In this document: positions 6,161-13,041 of the stretch, one piece after another | Position numbering within the stretch: the stretch's first letter is position 1 | Layout of the letters: each line of letters opens with the position of its first letter | From: CAYWVR01 sp964461715 | Lineage (GTDB): Bacteria > Planctomycetota > Phycisphaerae > FEN-1346 | Reading direction: 5' to 3' | DNA: 16,956 bases | Assembly: GCA_964461715.1 (NCBI GenBank) | Contig: CAYWVR010000049.1 | Location: 1 to 16,956 of the forward strand | Made by a program: the position numbers and the translations under genes | The notes under the pieces: model-generated | Seen by the model: only the letters and a program-made list of their open reading frames with translations | The model's database searches: none | What the model was told of the DNA's origin: nothing

Positions 6161-8572
6161 GTGAAACCTGAGGCCCCCAAGACCGCTCGCGAGAACGACG
6201 CGCCTCCCGACGCCCCGGGATACGATACCGCCGGCCAGCCCATCACCCCGAGCCGCCTGAGGCGGGCGATGCGCCTCAACATCGCCGTGGGCATCGGGGG
6301 GACGGCGTGGCACGCGGTGTGCGGCCCGGGGATGGTTCTGACGGTCTTCTTCCGCAACCACATGGGGGCCTCCGACGCGGAGCTGGGCCTGCTCGTGTCG
6401 CTCTCGCTCCTGGCCGCCCCCTTCAACCTCCTGGCCATCTTCATCTACGGGCGGCTCCGGACGCGGAAGGTCTACTGGGGCATCGCCGGGACGATCCACC
6501 GCCTCTACGCGTTCGTGCTGGCGGGGGTGTCGCTGTACGTGGCGCGAGGGGGCGCGACGGGCCTGGGGATCAAGATCATCCTCGGTGCGGCGGCGGTGAG
6601 CTGGGTGCTGACGGTCGCCTCGACGAGCGGGTGGTGGTCGTGGATGGCGGACCTCGTGCCGGCTGCCATCCGGGCCACCTTCTTTGGCCGCCGCGGGGCC
6701 GTCGTCCGCGGCTTCAACATGGTGTGGGTCTTCGCCCTGACGGCGGCCCTGGACGCCTTCGAGGTCGTGGACATCCTCTACGTCTACGCGGTGATCTTCA
6801 CGATCGCCGGCATCGTGGGGACAGCCGACATCCTGATCCACTGCTTCATCCCGGAGCCGGCCCGCCACCCCGACGAGCCGCGCGTCGGCTGGAAGGAGTT
6901 CACGGAACCGCTGCGCAGCCGCAACTTCATCGGCTTCGCCCTGGTGATGGGCCTGTGGGGGCTGTCGGTGGGCGTCTTCACGCCGTTCATCTGGCCGCAC
7001 GTGACCGCCGAGGACGAGATCGGGGCCCCGCAGAAGTGGATCGGCATCGCGATGGTCATCAACCAGTTGGCCTCCATCGCGACGGTCACGTTCTGGGGGG
7101 TGGCGATGGACCGCTTCGGGCGCAAGCCCGTGGTCCTCATCGGGTCGCTGTGGGCCATGATGCGGATCGGGTACGTTCTGGCGACGCCGACGAACTACGT
7201 TTTCGTCATCCCGATGCTCGTGCTGGCCCAGGGCATCCTGGCCCCGGGGGCCATGCACGGGACGCAGCAGCTGATGCTGACGCTCACGCCGTCTCGCAAC
7301 CGCACGGCCTACGTCTCGTGGTACTCGGCGGTGGTGGGCATCTTGGCCGCCGGCGGGCCGTTGCTGGGGGGACTGCTGAAGGAGAGCTTGGGCGGCTGGG
7401 AAAGCCTCTGGCTCGGGTGGCGGGTGACGGGGTTCCACGTCGTGGGCCTGGCGTCGCTGGCGATGTGCGCCCTGGCATGGCTCGTGATGACGCGAATCCG
7501 CGAGGGCCAGGAGAAGCCCGTCGGGTACGTCGTCTCGCGGCTCTTCACGCCGGGGGCCGTCCGGACATTCATGAACCTCGGGTCCATCGGCTTCGCCCAC
7601 TCCTCCGAGCGGGCCGCCAAGGCCCTGCGGACCCTCGACGGCGGGGCGGGGACGCTGGCCCTGGCGGACACGGTCACGCGCCTCGACGACCCGGACGCGA
7701 CGGTCCGGGAGGAGGCCGCCCGGGCCCTCGGGCGTATCGGGTCGGAGGAGGCGGTGGACGCCCTCATCGAGCGCCTGCGCGACCCGCAGTCGACGATCCG
7801 CGTCCAGGCGGCCCGGGCCCTCGGGCAGATCGGCGACGCCCGGGCCGTACCCGCCCTGGTCGAGGGCTTGAAGAGCCCGTCGGTCGAATTGCAGGAAGTC
7901 TGCGCCCAGGCCCTCGGGGAGATCGGCGGACGGGACTCCGTCAAACGCCTGAAGGTCCTCGTCACCGACGAGCAGCACAACCGGACGGAGCGGGTGCTCG
8001 TCTCGGGGGCCGAGGCCGTCTCGAAGCACGGCATCGTCGAGGCCGCCTGGAACATCCTGCCGCGCCTCCACGAGACGCCGAACCCGGTCCTCCGACGCCA
8101 GCTCGCCGTCGCCATGGGCAACCTGCTGGGGCGGCCGGGGGAGTTCTACGCGTTCCTGACGGGCGAGCAGGCCCGCGAGGGGGCACGGTTGGGGCGCCTC
8201 TTCCGTGCCGCGCGCAGGGCCTTGGCCACGTTGGAGACGAGCGCGACCCGGCCCTTCGGCGAAAAGGGCATGCTGGCGGCGGAGCTGGAGCGGCTGCGTG
8301 GATTGATGGAGGGGCAGAGCTACCGGTCGGCCCTCGAGGGTCTCATCGACCTCGGCCGCCGAGCCGCCGAACACGTTATCGGTCGAAGCGCCCCGGACGA
8401 CGATCTCATGCTCGAATACGCCCTGGCGCGGGACGCGCGGCTGGGGACGGGGTACTGGTTCCTGACGGAGGCGCGGCGCCGGATGGGGCGGATCGACGAT
8501 CCGGAGCTGCTGCACATCGACGCGCTGTTGGCGCTTTACTTCCTGAGCGTGTTCCCCACGACGGGGTCGTAG
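6161..8572 (+). CDS. MFS-type transporter fused to a C-terminal HEAT-repeat solenoid
   Basis: About 803 residues from the chosen GTG. A polar Pro/Glu-rich N-terminus is followed by hydrophobic segments consistent with a 12-helix major facilitator fold up to about residue 446. The sequence GVAMDRFGRKPVV matches the MFS signature loop GxxxDRxGRK in the second half. The last 350 residues are soluble. Residues about 500-600 hold three clear PBS-lyase/HEAT repeats (DPDATVREEAARALGRIG, DPQSTIRVQAARALGQIG, SPSVELQEVCAQALGEIG), followed by weaker alpha-helical repeats to the end. The substrate is unknown. The tail may be a cytoplasmic docking or sensing module; this is inference. GTG 6161 is chosen because the TATACT box lies before it; ATG 6071 and ATG 6269 are alternatives. 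The gene stands alone, converging on fabF with 58 bases between the stops and no visible terminator. Confidence 0.82.
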   Translation: MKPEAPKTARENDAPPDAPGYDTAGQPITPSRLRRAMRLNIAVGIGGTAWHAVCGPGMVLTVFFRNHMGASDAELGLLVSLSLLAAPFNLLAIFIYGRLRTRKVYWGIAGTIHRLYAFVLAGVSLYVARGGATGLGIKIILGAAAVSWVLTVASTSGWWSWMADLVPAAIRATFFGRRGAVVRGFNMVWVFALTAALDAFEVVDILYVYAVIFTIAGIVGTADILIHCFIPEPARHPDEPRVGWKEFTEPLRSRNFIGFALVMGLWGLSVGVFTPFIWPHVTAEDEIGAPQKWIGIAMVINQLASIATVTFWGVAMDRFGRKPVVLIGSLWAMMRIGYVLATPTNYVFVIPMLVLAQGILAPGAMHGTQQLMLTLTPSRNRTAYVSWYSAVVGILAAGGPLLGGLLKESLGGWESLWLGWRVTGFHVVGLASLAMCALAWLVMTRIREGQEKPVGYVVSRLFTPGAVRTFMNLGSIGFAHSSERAAKALRTLDGGAGTLALADTVTRLDDPDATVREEAARALGRIGSEEAVDALIERLRDPQSTIRVQAARALGQIGDARAVPALVEGLKSPSVELQEVCAQALGEIGGRDSVKRLKVLVTDEQHNRTERVLVSGAEAVSKHGIVEAAWNILPRLHETPNPVLRRQLAVAMGNLLGRPGEFYAFLTGEQAREGARLGRLFRAARRALATLETSATRPFGEKGMLAAELERLRGLMEGQSYRSALEGLIDLGRRAAEHVIGRSAPDDDLMLEYALARDARLGTGYWFLTEARRRMGRIDDPELLHIDALLALYFLSVFPTTGS

Positions 8573-8630
8573 CCAAACAACAAGCCCGGGTCTCGATGCC
8601 CCGCTCTTCCGAATCGCTGGCCACGCAACT

Positions 8631-9869
8631 CTATATCTTCTGAAGCAACAGACATGCGTTGTGCCCGCCGAACCCGAAGCTGTTCGACGCCGCGCGGCGC
8701 AGCGCCATCTCGCGGGGCTCGTTCGGAACGTAGTCGAGGTCGCACTGGGGGTCGGGCGTGTCGAGATTGATGGTGGGCGGGACGACCCCCTCGGCGAGGG
8801 CAAAGGCGGTGGCGATCAACTCCACGCCGCCCGAGGCCCCCAGCAGGTGCCCAACACTCGATTTGGTGCTCGAGACGGCCATCCGCCGGGCGTGGTCGCC
8901 GAAGACCTCCTTGACGGCCTTCGTCTCGGCGATGTCGCCGAGGGGCGTGCCCGTGCCGTGGGCGTTGATGTGGTCGACCGAGTCGGGCTCGGCCCCGGCG
9001 TCGGCGAGCATCTGACGCATGGCGTGGGCGGCCCCGCGGCCCTCGGGGTCGGGCTGGACGATGTGCAGCCCGTCGCCGCTCATGCCGAAGCCGATGACCT
9101 CGGCGTACATGCGGGCCCCCCGCGCGCGGGCGTGCTCGTACTCCTCGAGGACGACGATGCCGGCGCCCTCCGAGAGGACGAATCCGTCTCGGTCGGCGTC
9201 GAAGGGGCGGCTGGCCCGGGCGGGCTCGTCGTTGCGGGTCGAGAGGGCCTTGTTCGTGCAGAACCCCGCCAGGCCCAGGGGCGTGAGGGCAGCCTCGGCC
9301 CCGCCGGTCAGCATCACGTCGGCCTCGTTGTTCTGGATGACCCAGAAGGCCTGGCCGATAGCGTTGTTGGCGCTGGCGCAGGCGTTCGCGACGCCGGCGT
9401 TCGGGCCCTTGATGCCGAACTGGATGGAGATCTGGCCGGCGGCGGCATTGATCATCAGCTTGGGGACCATGAAGGGGCTGACGCGCATGGGCCCCTTCTC
9501 CAGGAGCCGCCGATGCTGCGCCTCGTACTCCGACAGGCCTCCGATGCCGCTCCCGACGATGGCCCCGACCCGGAACGGGTCTTCGACGTTCGCCAGGTCC
9601 AGATGGGCGTCCTCGACGGCCCCGATGGCGGCCACGACACCCATCTGGGCGAAGCGGTCCATGTGCCGGGCGTCGCGAACCTCCAGGTGGACGTGCGGAT
9701 CGAAGTCCTTGACCTCGCCGCCGATCTTGACGGAGAAGTCCGAGACGTCGAAGGCCTCGACGGGCGCGATGCCCGACTCCCCCGCCAGGAGCCGGTCCCA
9801 GAAGGTCCGGGGATCCTGGCCGAGGGCGGTGACGAGCCCGCAGCCAGTAACGACGACGCGGCGGTCCAT
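8631..9869 (-). CDS. fabF: Beta-ketoacyl-ACP synthase II (FabF)
   Basis: This 412-residue thiolase-fold enzyme condenses malonyl-ACP with a growing acyl-ACP, the chain-lengthening step of type II fatty acid synthesis in the cytoplasm. The catalytic triad is present: Cys164 in NACASANNAIG, His304 in INAHGTGTPLGD and His341 in KSSVGHLLGASGGVE. The C-terminal SNSFGFGGHNA block is typical. The residues around the nucleophile differ slightly from the more common TACASGxHAIG. Length is normal for FabF. ATG 9869 follows the acpP stop by three bases, and the GGAGG inside the end of acpP is rather far (about 14 bases), so translation is probably coupled to acpP. It is the last gene of the lipid cluster; acpP-fabF adjacency is widespread. 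Confidence is high for KAS II rather than KAS I. Confidence 0.96.
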   Translation of the reverse strand: MDRRVVVTGCGLVTALGQDPRTFWDRLLAGESGIAPVEAFDVSDFSVKIGGEVKDFDPHVHLEVRDARHMDRFAQMGVVAAIGAVEDAHLDLANVEDPFRVGAIVGSGIGGLSEYEAQHRRLLEKGPMRVSPFMVPKLMINAAAGQISIQFGIKGPNAGVANACASANNAIGQAFWVIQNNEADVMLTGGAEAALTPLGLAGFCTNKALSTRNDEPARASRPFDADRDGFVLSEGAGIVVLEEYEHARARGARMYAEVIGFGMSGDGLHIVQPDPEGRGAAHAMRQMLADAGAEPDSVDHINAHGTGTPLGDIAETKAVKEVFGDHARRMAVSSTKSSVGHLLGASGGVELIATAFALAEGVVPPTINLDTPDPQCDLDYVPNEPREMALRRAASNSFGFGGHNACLLLQKI

Positions 9870-9872
9870 GGC

Positions 9873-10106
9873 CTAGAGTCGGGCCTCCACGTACTCGATC
9901 GCCTGACCGACGGTCTGGATTTTCTCGGCTTCCTCGTCGGGGATGGAGATGTCGAACTCGTCCTCGAACTCCATGATGAGCTCGACGGTGTCGAGAGAGT
10001 CGGCGCCCAGGTCGTTGACGAAGGAGGTTTCCTTCGTGATCTGGGCCTTGTCGACGCCCATCTGCTCGGCCACGATCTCGATCACGCGTTCCTCGGTCGT
10101 TGCCAC
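9873..10106 (-). CDS. acpP: Acyl carrier protein
   Basis: This 77-residue acidic four-helix protein carries growing acyl chains on a 4'-phosphopantetheine arm. The attachment site is Ser37 in GADSLDTVELIMEFEDEF, the standard DSL motif. The start ATTEERVIEIVAEQMGV and end IQTVGQAIEYVEARL also match the family. It starts with GTG at 10106-10104, preceded by a perfect AGGAGG at seven bases, the strongest ribosome binding site in the cluster, fitting a protein needed in large amounts. It lies 76 bases after fabG, with a strong hairpin in that gap, and three bases before fabF. A holo-ACP synthase gene is not in the window. Confidence 0.97.
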   Translation of the reverse strand: MATTEERVIEIVAEQMGVDKAQITKETSFVNDLGADSLDTVELIMEFEDEFDISIPDEEAEKIQTVGQAIEYVEARL

Positions 10107-10113
10107 GTCGGGT

Positions 10114-10119
10114 CCTCCT
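10114..10119 (-). promoter_or_regulatory. Consensus ribosome binding site of acpP
   Basis: On the - strand AGGAGG sits seven bases before the GTG at 10106. It decides the acpP start, since there is no ATG in the right place, and probably offsets the weaker GTG codon. Confidence 0.85.
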
Positions 10120-10153
10120 GGATATGGGTCGTTCGCTCGTCGGATGCACCGGC

Positions 10154-10174
10154 GCCGGCCGGGGGGCGGCCGGC
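10154..10174 (-). other. Strong intercistronic hairpin between fabG and acpP
   Basis: GCCGGCC (10154-10160) and GGCCGGC (10168-10174) form a perfect all-GC 7-bp stem with a 7-base loop. It lies just after the fabG stop (10183). No U-tract follows in the - strand direction, so it is not a classical terminator. It could instead mark an RNA processing or stability boundary ahead of acpP. Function is inferred; the inverted repeat is directly visible. Confidence 0.55.
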
Positions 10175-10182
10175 CCGGCGGG

Positions 10183-10929
10183 TCACGTCGCCATACCGCC
10201 GTCGACGGCCAGGACCTGGCCGGTCACGTACGCCGCGTCGTCGCTTGCGAGGAAGGCGCAGACGCGGGCGACCTCCTCGGCCGTGCCCATGCGCCGCAAG
10301 GGAATCGCCGCCAGCGCGTTCTCCTTCGCCTTCTCGGGCAGGACGTCGGTCATGTCGGTCTGGATAAAGCCGGGGGCCACGGCGTTGCAGCAGACGTTCT
10401 TGCGCGCCAGTTCCCGGGCCACCGTCTTCGTCAGGCCCACGACGCCCGCCTTCGACGCCGAGTAGTTCGCCTGGCCGGGGTTGCCCACCAGGCCGGAGAC
10501 GCTGGCCAGGTTCACGATCCGCCCGCCTTTCTGGCGGACCATGTACTTGGCGGCATGTTTGCTCATCAGGAACGTGCCCTTGAGGTTGACTGCGAGGACG
10601 GCGTCCCACTGGTCCTGGGTCATCCGCAGGAGCAGGTCGTCGCGCGTGATGCCGGCGTTGTTGACGAGGATGTCGAGGCGGCCGGCGGTCTCTACGACCG
10701 CCTCGATGACCTGCTCGACCTGGGCCTCGTCGGTGACGTCGCAGGCGTAGGTGAGGACTTCCTTGGCACCCGTCAGCTCGGAGGCGGCGTCCTTGAGGGC
10801 GTCCTCCAGGACGTCCACCAGGGCCACCGTCGCGCCGCCGGCGGCCAGACACCGGGCGATCTCCAGCCCGATGCCCCGCGCCCCGCCCGTTACCAGCGCA
10901 GTCTTGCCTTCGAAGTTCACGCCGCTCAT
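10183..10929 (-). CDS. fabG: 3-oxoacyl-ACP reductase (FabG)
   Basis: This 248-residue short-chain dehydrogenase uses NADPH to reduce 3-ketoacyl-ACP, the first reduction in each elongation round. Seen: the cofactor loop TGGARGIG (14-21), NNAG at 90-93, catalytic Ser143 in NLASVSG, and Tyr156 and Lys160 in YSASKAG, plus VAPGFIQTDMT and the C-terminal AVDGGMAT. Length is standard. ATG 10929 overlaps the fabD stop as ATGA, with GAAAGG directly before it as a poor ribosome binding site, so translational coupling is likely. The same frame is open further upstream inside fabD, but that extension is not protein-like for this family. Many paralogues exist in genomes; the position between fabD and acpP makes the fatty-acid role nearly certain. 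Confidence 0.96.
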   Translation of the reverse strand: MSGVNFEGKTALVTGGARGIGLEIARCLAAGGATVALVDVLEDALKDAASELTGAKEVLTYACDVTDEAQVEQVIEAVVETAGRLDILVNNAGITRDDLLLRMTQDQWDAVLAVNLKGTFLMSKHAAKYMVRQKGGRIVNLASVSGLVGNPGQANYSASKAGVVGLTKTVARELARKNVCCNAVAPGFIQTDMTDVLPEKAKENALAAIPLRRMGTAEEVARVCAFLASDDAAYVTGQVLAVDGGMAT

Positions 10930-11876
10930 CCTTTCTCGCCGAAGGCCCGGACCTGGTCCATCGTGCCGACGTTCTCGGCCGCGCGCCCCAGCGCCCGATC
11001 GACGCGCCTCAGGAGGCCCACCAGGACCCGCCCGGGGCCGATCTCGATGAACCGCTCGACACCGTCGGCGACGAGCCGCTCGATGCCCTGCTGCCAACGG
11101 ACCGGGCTGTCGACCTGGTCGGCGAGCACCCGGGGCGCCTCGGCGGCCCCACTATAGTAGTCGCCGGTGGTGTTTGCAACCACGGGCAGGGCCGGTTCGC
11201 GAATCCGCAGGCCCTCGAGCTCGGGTGTGAGCTTCTCCCGGGCGGGGCTCATCAGGGGACAGTGGAAACCCCCCGCCACCTGGAGCGGGACCGCCCGTTG
11301 GGCCCCCAGAGACTCGGCCGTCTCGACCACCTTCTCGCAGGCCCCGGCGTCGCCACTGACGACCACCTGGCCGGGACTGTTGAAGTTGGCGGGCCAGATT
11401 CTACCGACCGTGCGCGCGGCCTCGCAAATCTTTTCCGCCCCCGCCTCGTCGACGCCCAGGAGGCTGACCATGCCCGACGGGGCCGCGTCGCAGGCCTCCT
11501 GCATGTACCGGCCGCGAAGGTGCGTGACGCGGACCGCGTCCTCAAAACCCAGCGCCCGGGCCGCCAGCAAGGCCGTGTACTCGCCCAGGCTAAGGCCCGC
11601 CGCTGCGTCCGGCTCACCGAGATCGCGTCCGGCGGGGGTCTCCCGGAGGGCCGCCACTGCCGCCCAACTCGTCGTGAGGATGGCGGGCTGGCTGATGTCG
11701 GTGGCGGTGAGGCGGTCCTCGGGTCCCTCGAAGCAGATCTCGGAGAGGGCGAATCCGAGGACCCGGTCGGCCCGCTCGAAGACCTTGCGGGCGGCCTCGG
11801 AGCCCTCGGCAAGGTCCTTGCCCATGCCGACGTATTGGGCCCCCTGCCCCGGAAACAGGAACGCGGTCTTCGCCAT
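10926..11876 (-). CDS. fabD: Malonyl-CoA:ACP transacylase (FabD)
   Basis: This 316-residue enzyme moves malonyl groups from CoA to ACP, supplying the two-carbon donor for elongation. Motifs: FPGQGAQYVGMG (8-19), the nucleophile elbow GLSLGEYTAL with Ser96, Arg121 in HLRGRYMQEA to hold the malonyl carboxylate, and His205 in GGFHCPLM as the catalytic base. The elbow has Leu95 where many FabD proteins have His (GHSLGEY). Since the Ser and His partners are kept, the enzyme should be active. ATG 11876 is chosen because the conserved start MAKTAFLFPGQGAQ begins there and AGGAG lies five bases upstream; the frame extends to 12023 but the extra residues are not family-like. It overlaps fabG by four bases and is preceded by a 172-base gap with a possible promoter. 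Confidence 0.95.
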   Translation of the reverse strand: MAKTAFLFPGQGAQYVGMGKDLAEGSEAARKVFERADRVLGFALSEICFEGPEDRLTATDISQPAILTTSWAAVAALRETPAGRDLGEPDAAAGLSLGEYTALLAARALGFEDAVRVTHLRGRYMQEACDAAPSGMVSLLGVDEAGAEKICEAARTVGRIWPANFNSPGQVVVSGDAGACEKVVETAESLGAQRAVPLQVAGGFHCPLMSPAREKLTPELEGLRIREPALPVVANTTGDYYSGAAEAPRVLADQVDSPVRWQQGIERLVADGVERFIEIGPGRVLVGLLRRVDRALGRAAENVGTMDQVRAFGEKG

Positions 11877-11910
11877 ACCCTCTCCTGACCCCTTCGCCAC
11901 AGGGCCGCAC

Positions 11911-11939
11911 AGTGTACCGGCCTCTGGCGTGGCGTCCAG
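11911..11939 (-). promoter_or_regulatory. Possible internal promoter ahead of fabD
   Basis: On the - strand a TACACT -10 box (11916-11911) lies 17 bp from CTGGAC (11939-11934), a weak -35 match. It falls in the 172-base gap between fabH and fabD, the longest gap in the cluster, and would give a leader of about 28 nt carrying the fabD AGGAG. The same gap holds a loose inverted repeat (11958-11963 and 11988-11993) and an AAAGGC/GCCTTT pair followed by Ts, which might be a weak terminator for fabH. No gene fits in the gap. Confidence 0.35.
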
Positions 11940-12048
11940 AGCAAAAAGGCGGTTTGGGATGCAGGGGGGCCTTTGGGGCAGCAGGCTTGCATCGGCCTCG
12001 GGCCGGCATGGGCCCGGGGGCAATCGAAAAATCCTTGTCCCTTGACGC

Positions 12049-13041
12049 TCAGTGCCGCACCACCGCCCCCGCCCACGTCAGCCCGCCGCCGAAGGCGACG
12101 AGGATGGCAACGGAGCCGGGAGGTAGGCGGCGCTCGCGGCGGGCTTCGTGGTAGGCCATCGCACAGCTCGCCCCGCCCGTGTTCCCGTACTTCTCGATGT
12201 TCAGGAACACCTTCTCCGGCGGGAAGCCCATGCGGCTGGTGGCGGCGTCAATGATCCGCGTGTTGACTTGGTGCGGCACGACCAGGGCGACGTCGTCGAC
12301 CGAGAGGCCGCACGCTTCCATGCAGTCCTCGATCAGCTCCTGCATCTTGAGGACCGCGAAGCGGAAGACCTCCCGTCCCCGGATGATCATGTAGTGGCCG
12401 CGCTCGGCGAGGGTCTCGCGCGAGGCGGGCCGGCGGCTTCCGCCCGCCGGGAGCAGCATCAGCTCGCCGCCCGACCCGTCGGCGTGGAGCGTCGTATAGA
12501 GGAGGCCCGTGTCCGGCTCCTCGGAGGCCTGGACGATCGACGCCCCCGCCCCGTCGCCAAAGAGGACGCAACTCGAACGGTCCTGGTAATCCGTGATCCG
12601 GGAGAGGCACTCGGCGGCAATGACCAGGACGTTCCGCGCCTGGCCCGAAAGGACGTTGGCCCGGGCCTGGGTCAAGGCGTAGATGTTGCCGCAGCACGCC
12701 GCCGTCAGGTCGTAGGCCGCGGTGGCCTCGCACCCGAGCCGGTCCTGGATCCAGCAGGCGGTCGAAGGGAGGGTGTTGTCGGCGGTAATGGTGGCACAGA
12801 TGACGAGGTCGAGGTCGCCGGGCTCGAGCTCGGCCTCGGCCAGGGCCATGCGAGCGGCCTCGATGGCCAAGTCGCTGGTGGCCTGGCCCGGCTCGGCGAT
12901 GCGGCGCTCGCGCATGCCCGTCCGCTGGACGATCCACTCGTCGCTCGTCTCGACGATGTGGGCGAAGTCCTGGTTGGTCATCACCCGGGCCGGGACGTAC
13001 ATGCCCGTGCCCGCGATCTTGGCGCTGGCCACGTCGGTCAC
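12049..13041 (-). CDS. fabH: Beta-ketoacyl-ACP synthase III (FabH)
   Basis: This 330-residue enzyme joins an acyl-CoA primer, usually acetyl-CoA, to malonyl-ACP and so starts fatty acid chains. The Cys-His-Asn triad is present: Cys116 in LTAACCGNIYAL, His257 in VVPHQVNTRII and Asn287 in YGNTGGASCA. The N-terminal block DEWIVQRTGMRERRIA and the ending AFGGGLTWAGAVVRH are typical. Small departures from the commonest motifs are Cys117 next to the nucleophile (usually Ala), PHQVN for PHQAN, and NTGGAS for NTSAAS; primer preference might differ, but this is inference. The GTG start at 13041-13039 overlaps the plsX TGA as GTGA, fitting coupled translation. Gene order plsX-fabH is classical. Confidence 0.95.
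   Translation of the reverse strand: MTDVASAKIAGTGMYVPARVMTNQDFAHIVETSDEWIVQRTGMRERRIAEPGQATSDLAIEAARMALAEAELEPGDLDLVICATITADNTLPSTACWIQDRLGCEATAAYDLTAACCGNIYALTQARANVLSGQARNVLVIAAECLSRITDYQDRSSCVLFGDGAGASIVQASEEPDTGLLYTTLHADGSGGELMLLPAGGSRRPASRETLAERGHYMIIRGREVFRFAVLKMQELIEDCMEACGLSVDDVALVVPHQVNTRIIDAATSRMGFPPEKVFLNIEKYGNTGGASCAMAYHEARRERRLPPGSVAILVAFGGGLTWAGAVVRH

Noticed and set aside
5399..8803. A very long open frame on the - strand, over 1,100 codons, across cca and the MFS-HEAT gene
   Set aside because: It is antisense to two clear genes, rich in Arg, Pro, Gly and His without a recognisable domain, and is what high-GC third positions produce on the opposite strand.
10107..10182. A separate promoter for acpP
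   Set aside because: Only a weak CATATC-like -10 box with no -35 box at a suitable distance was found.
8661..10367. A long + strand frame (568 codons) opposite fabF and acpP
   Set aside because: Low-complexity Gly/Asp/Val composition, no domain, and fully antisense to two certain genes.
10926..11876. FabD inactivated by the His to Leu change in the GHSLG motif
   Set aside because: The catalytic Ser96, His205 and Arg121 are all present and the gene is intact inside a conserved operon, so loss of activity is unlikely.
11945..11993. Classical terminator after fabH
   Set aside because: The best stems are six base pairs with loops of 18-24 bases, and the T-run is either inside the stem or about ten bases away.
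11877..12023. Longer FabD beginning at 12023
   Set aside because: The extra 49 residues are not FabD-like and AGGAG sits correctly for ATG 11876.
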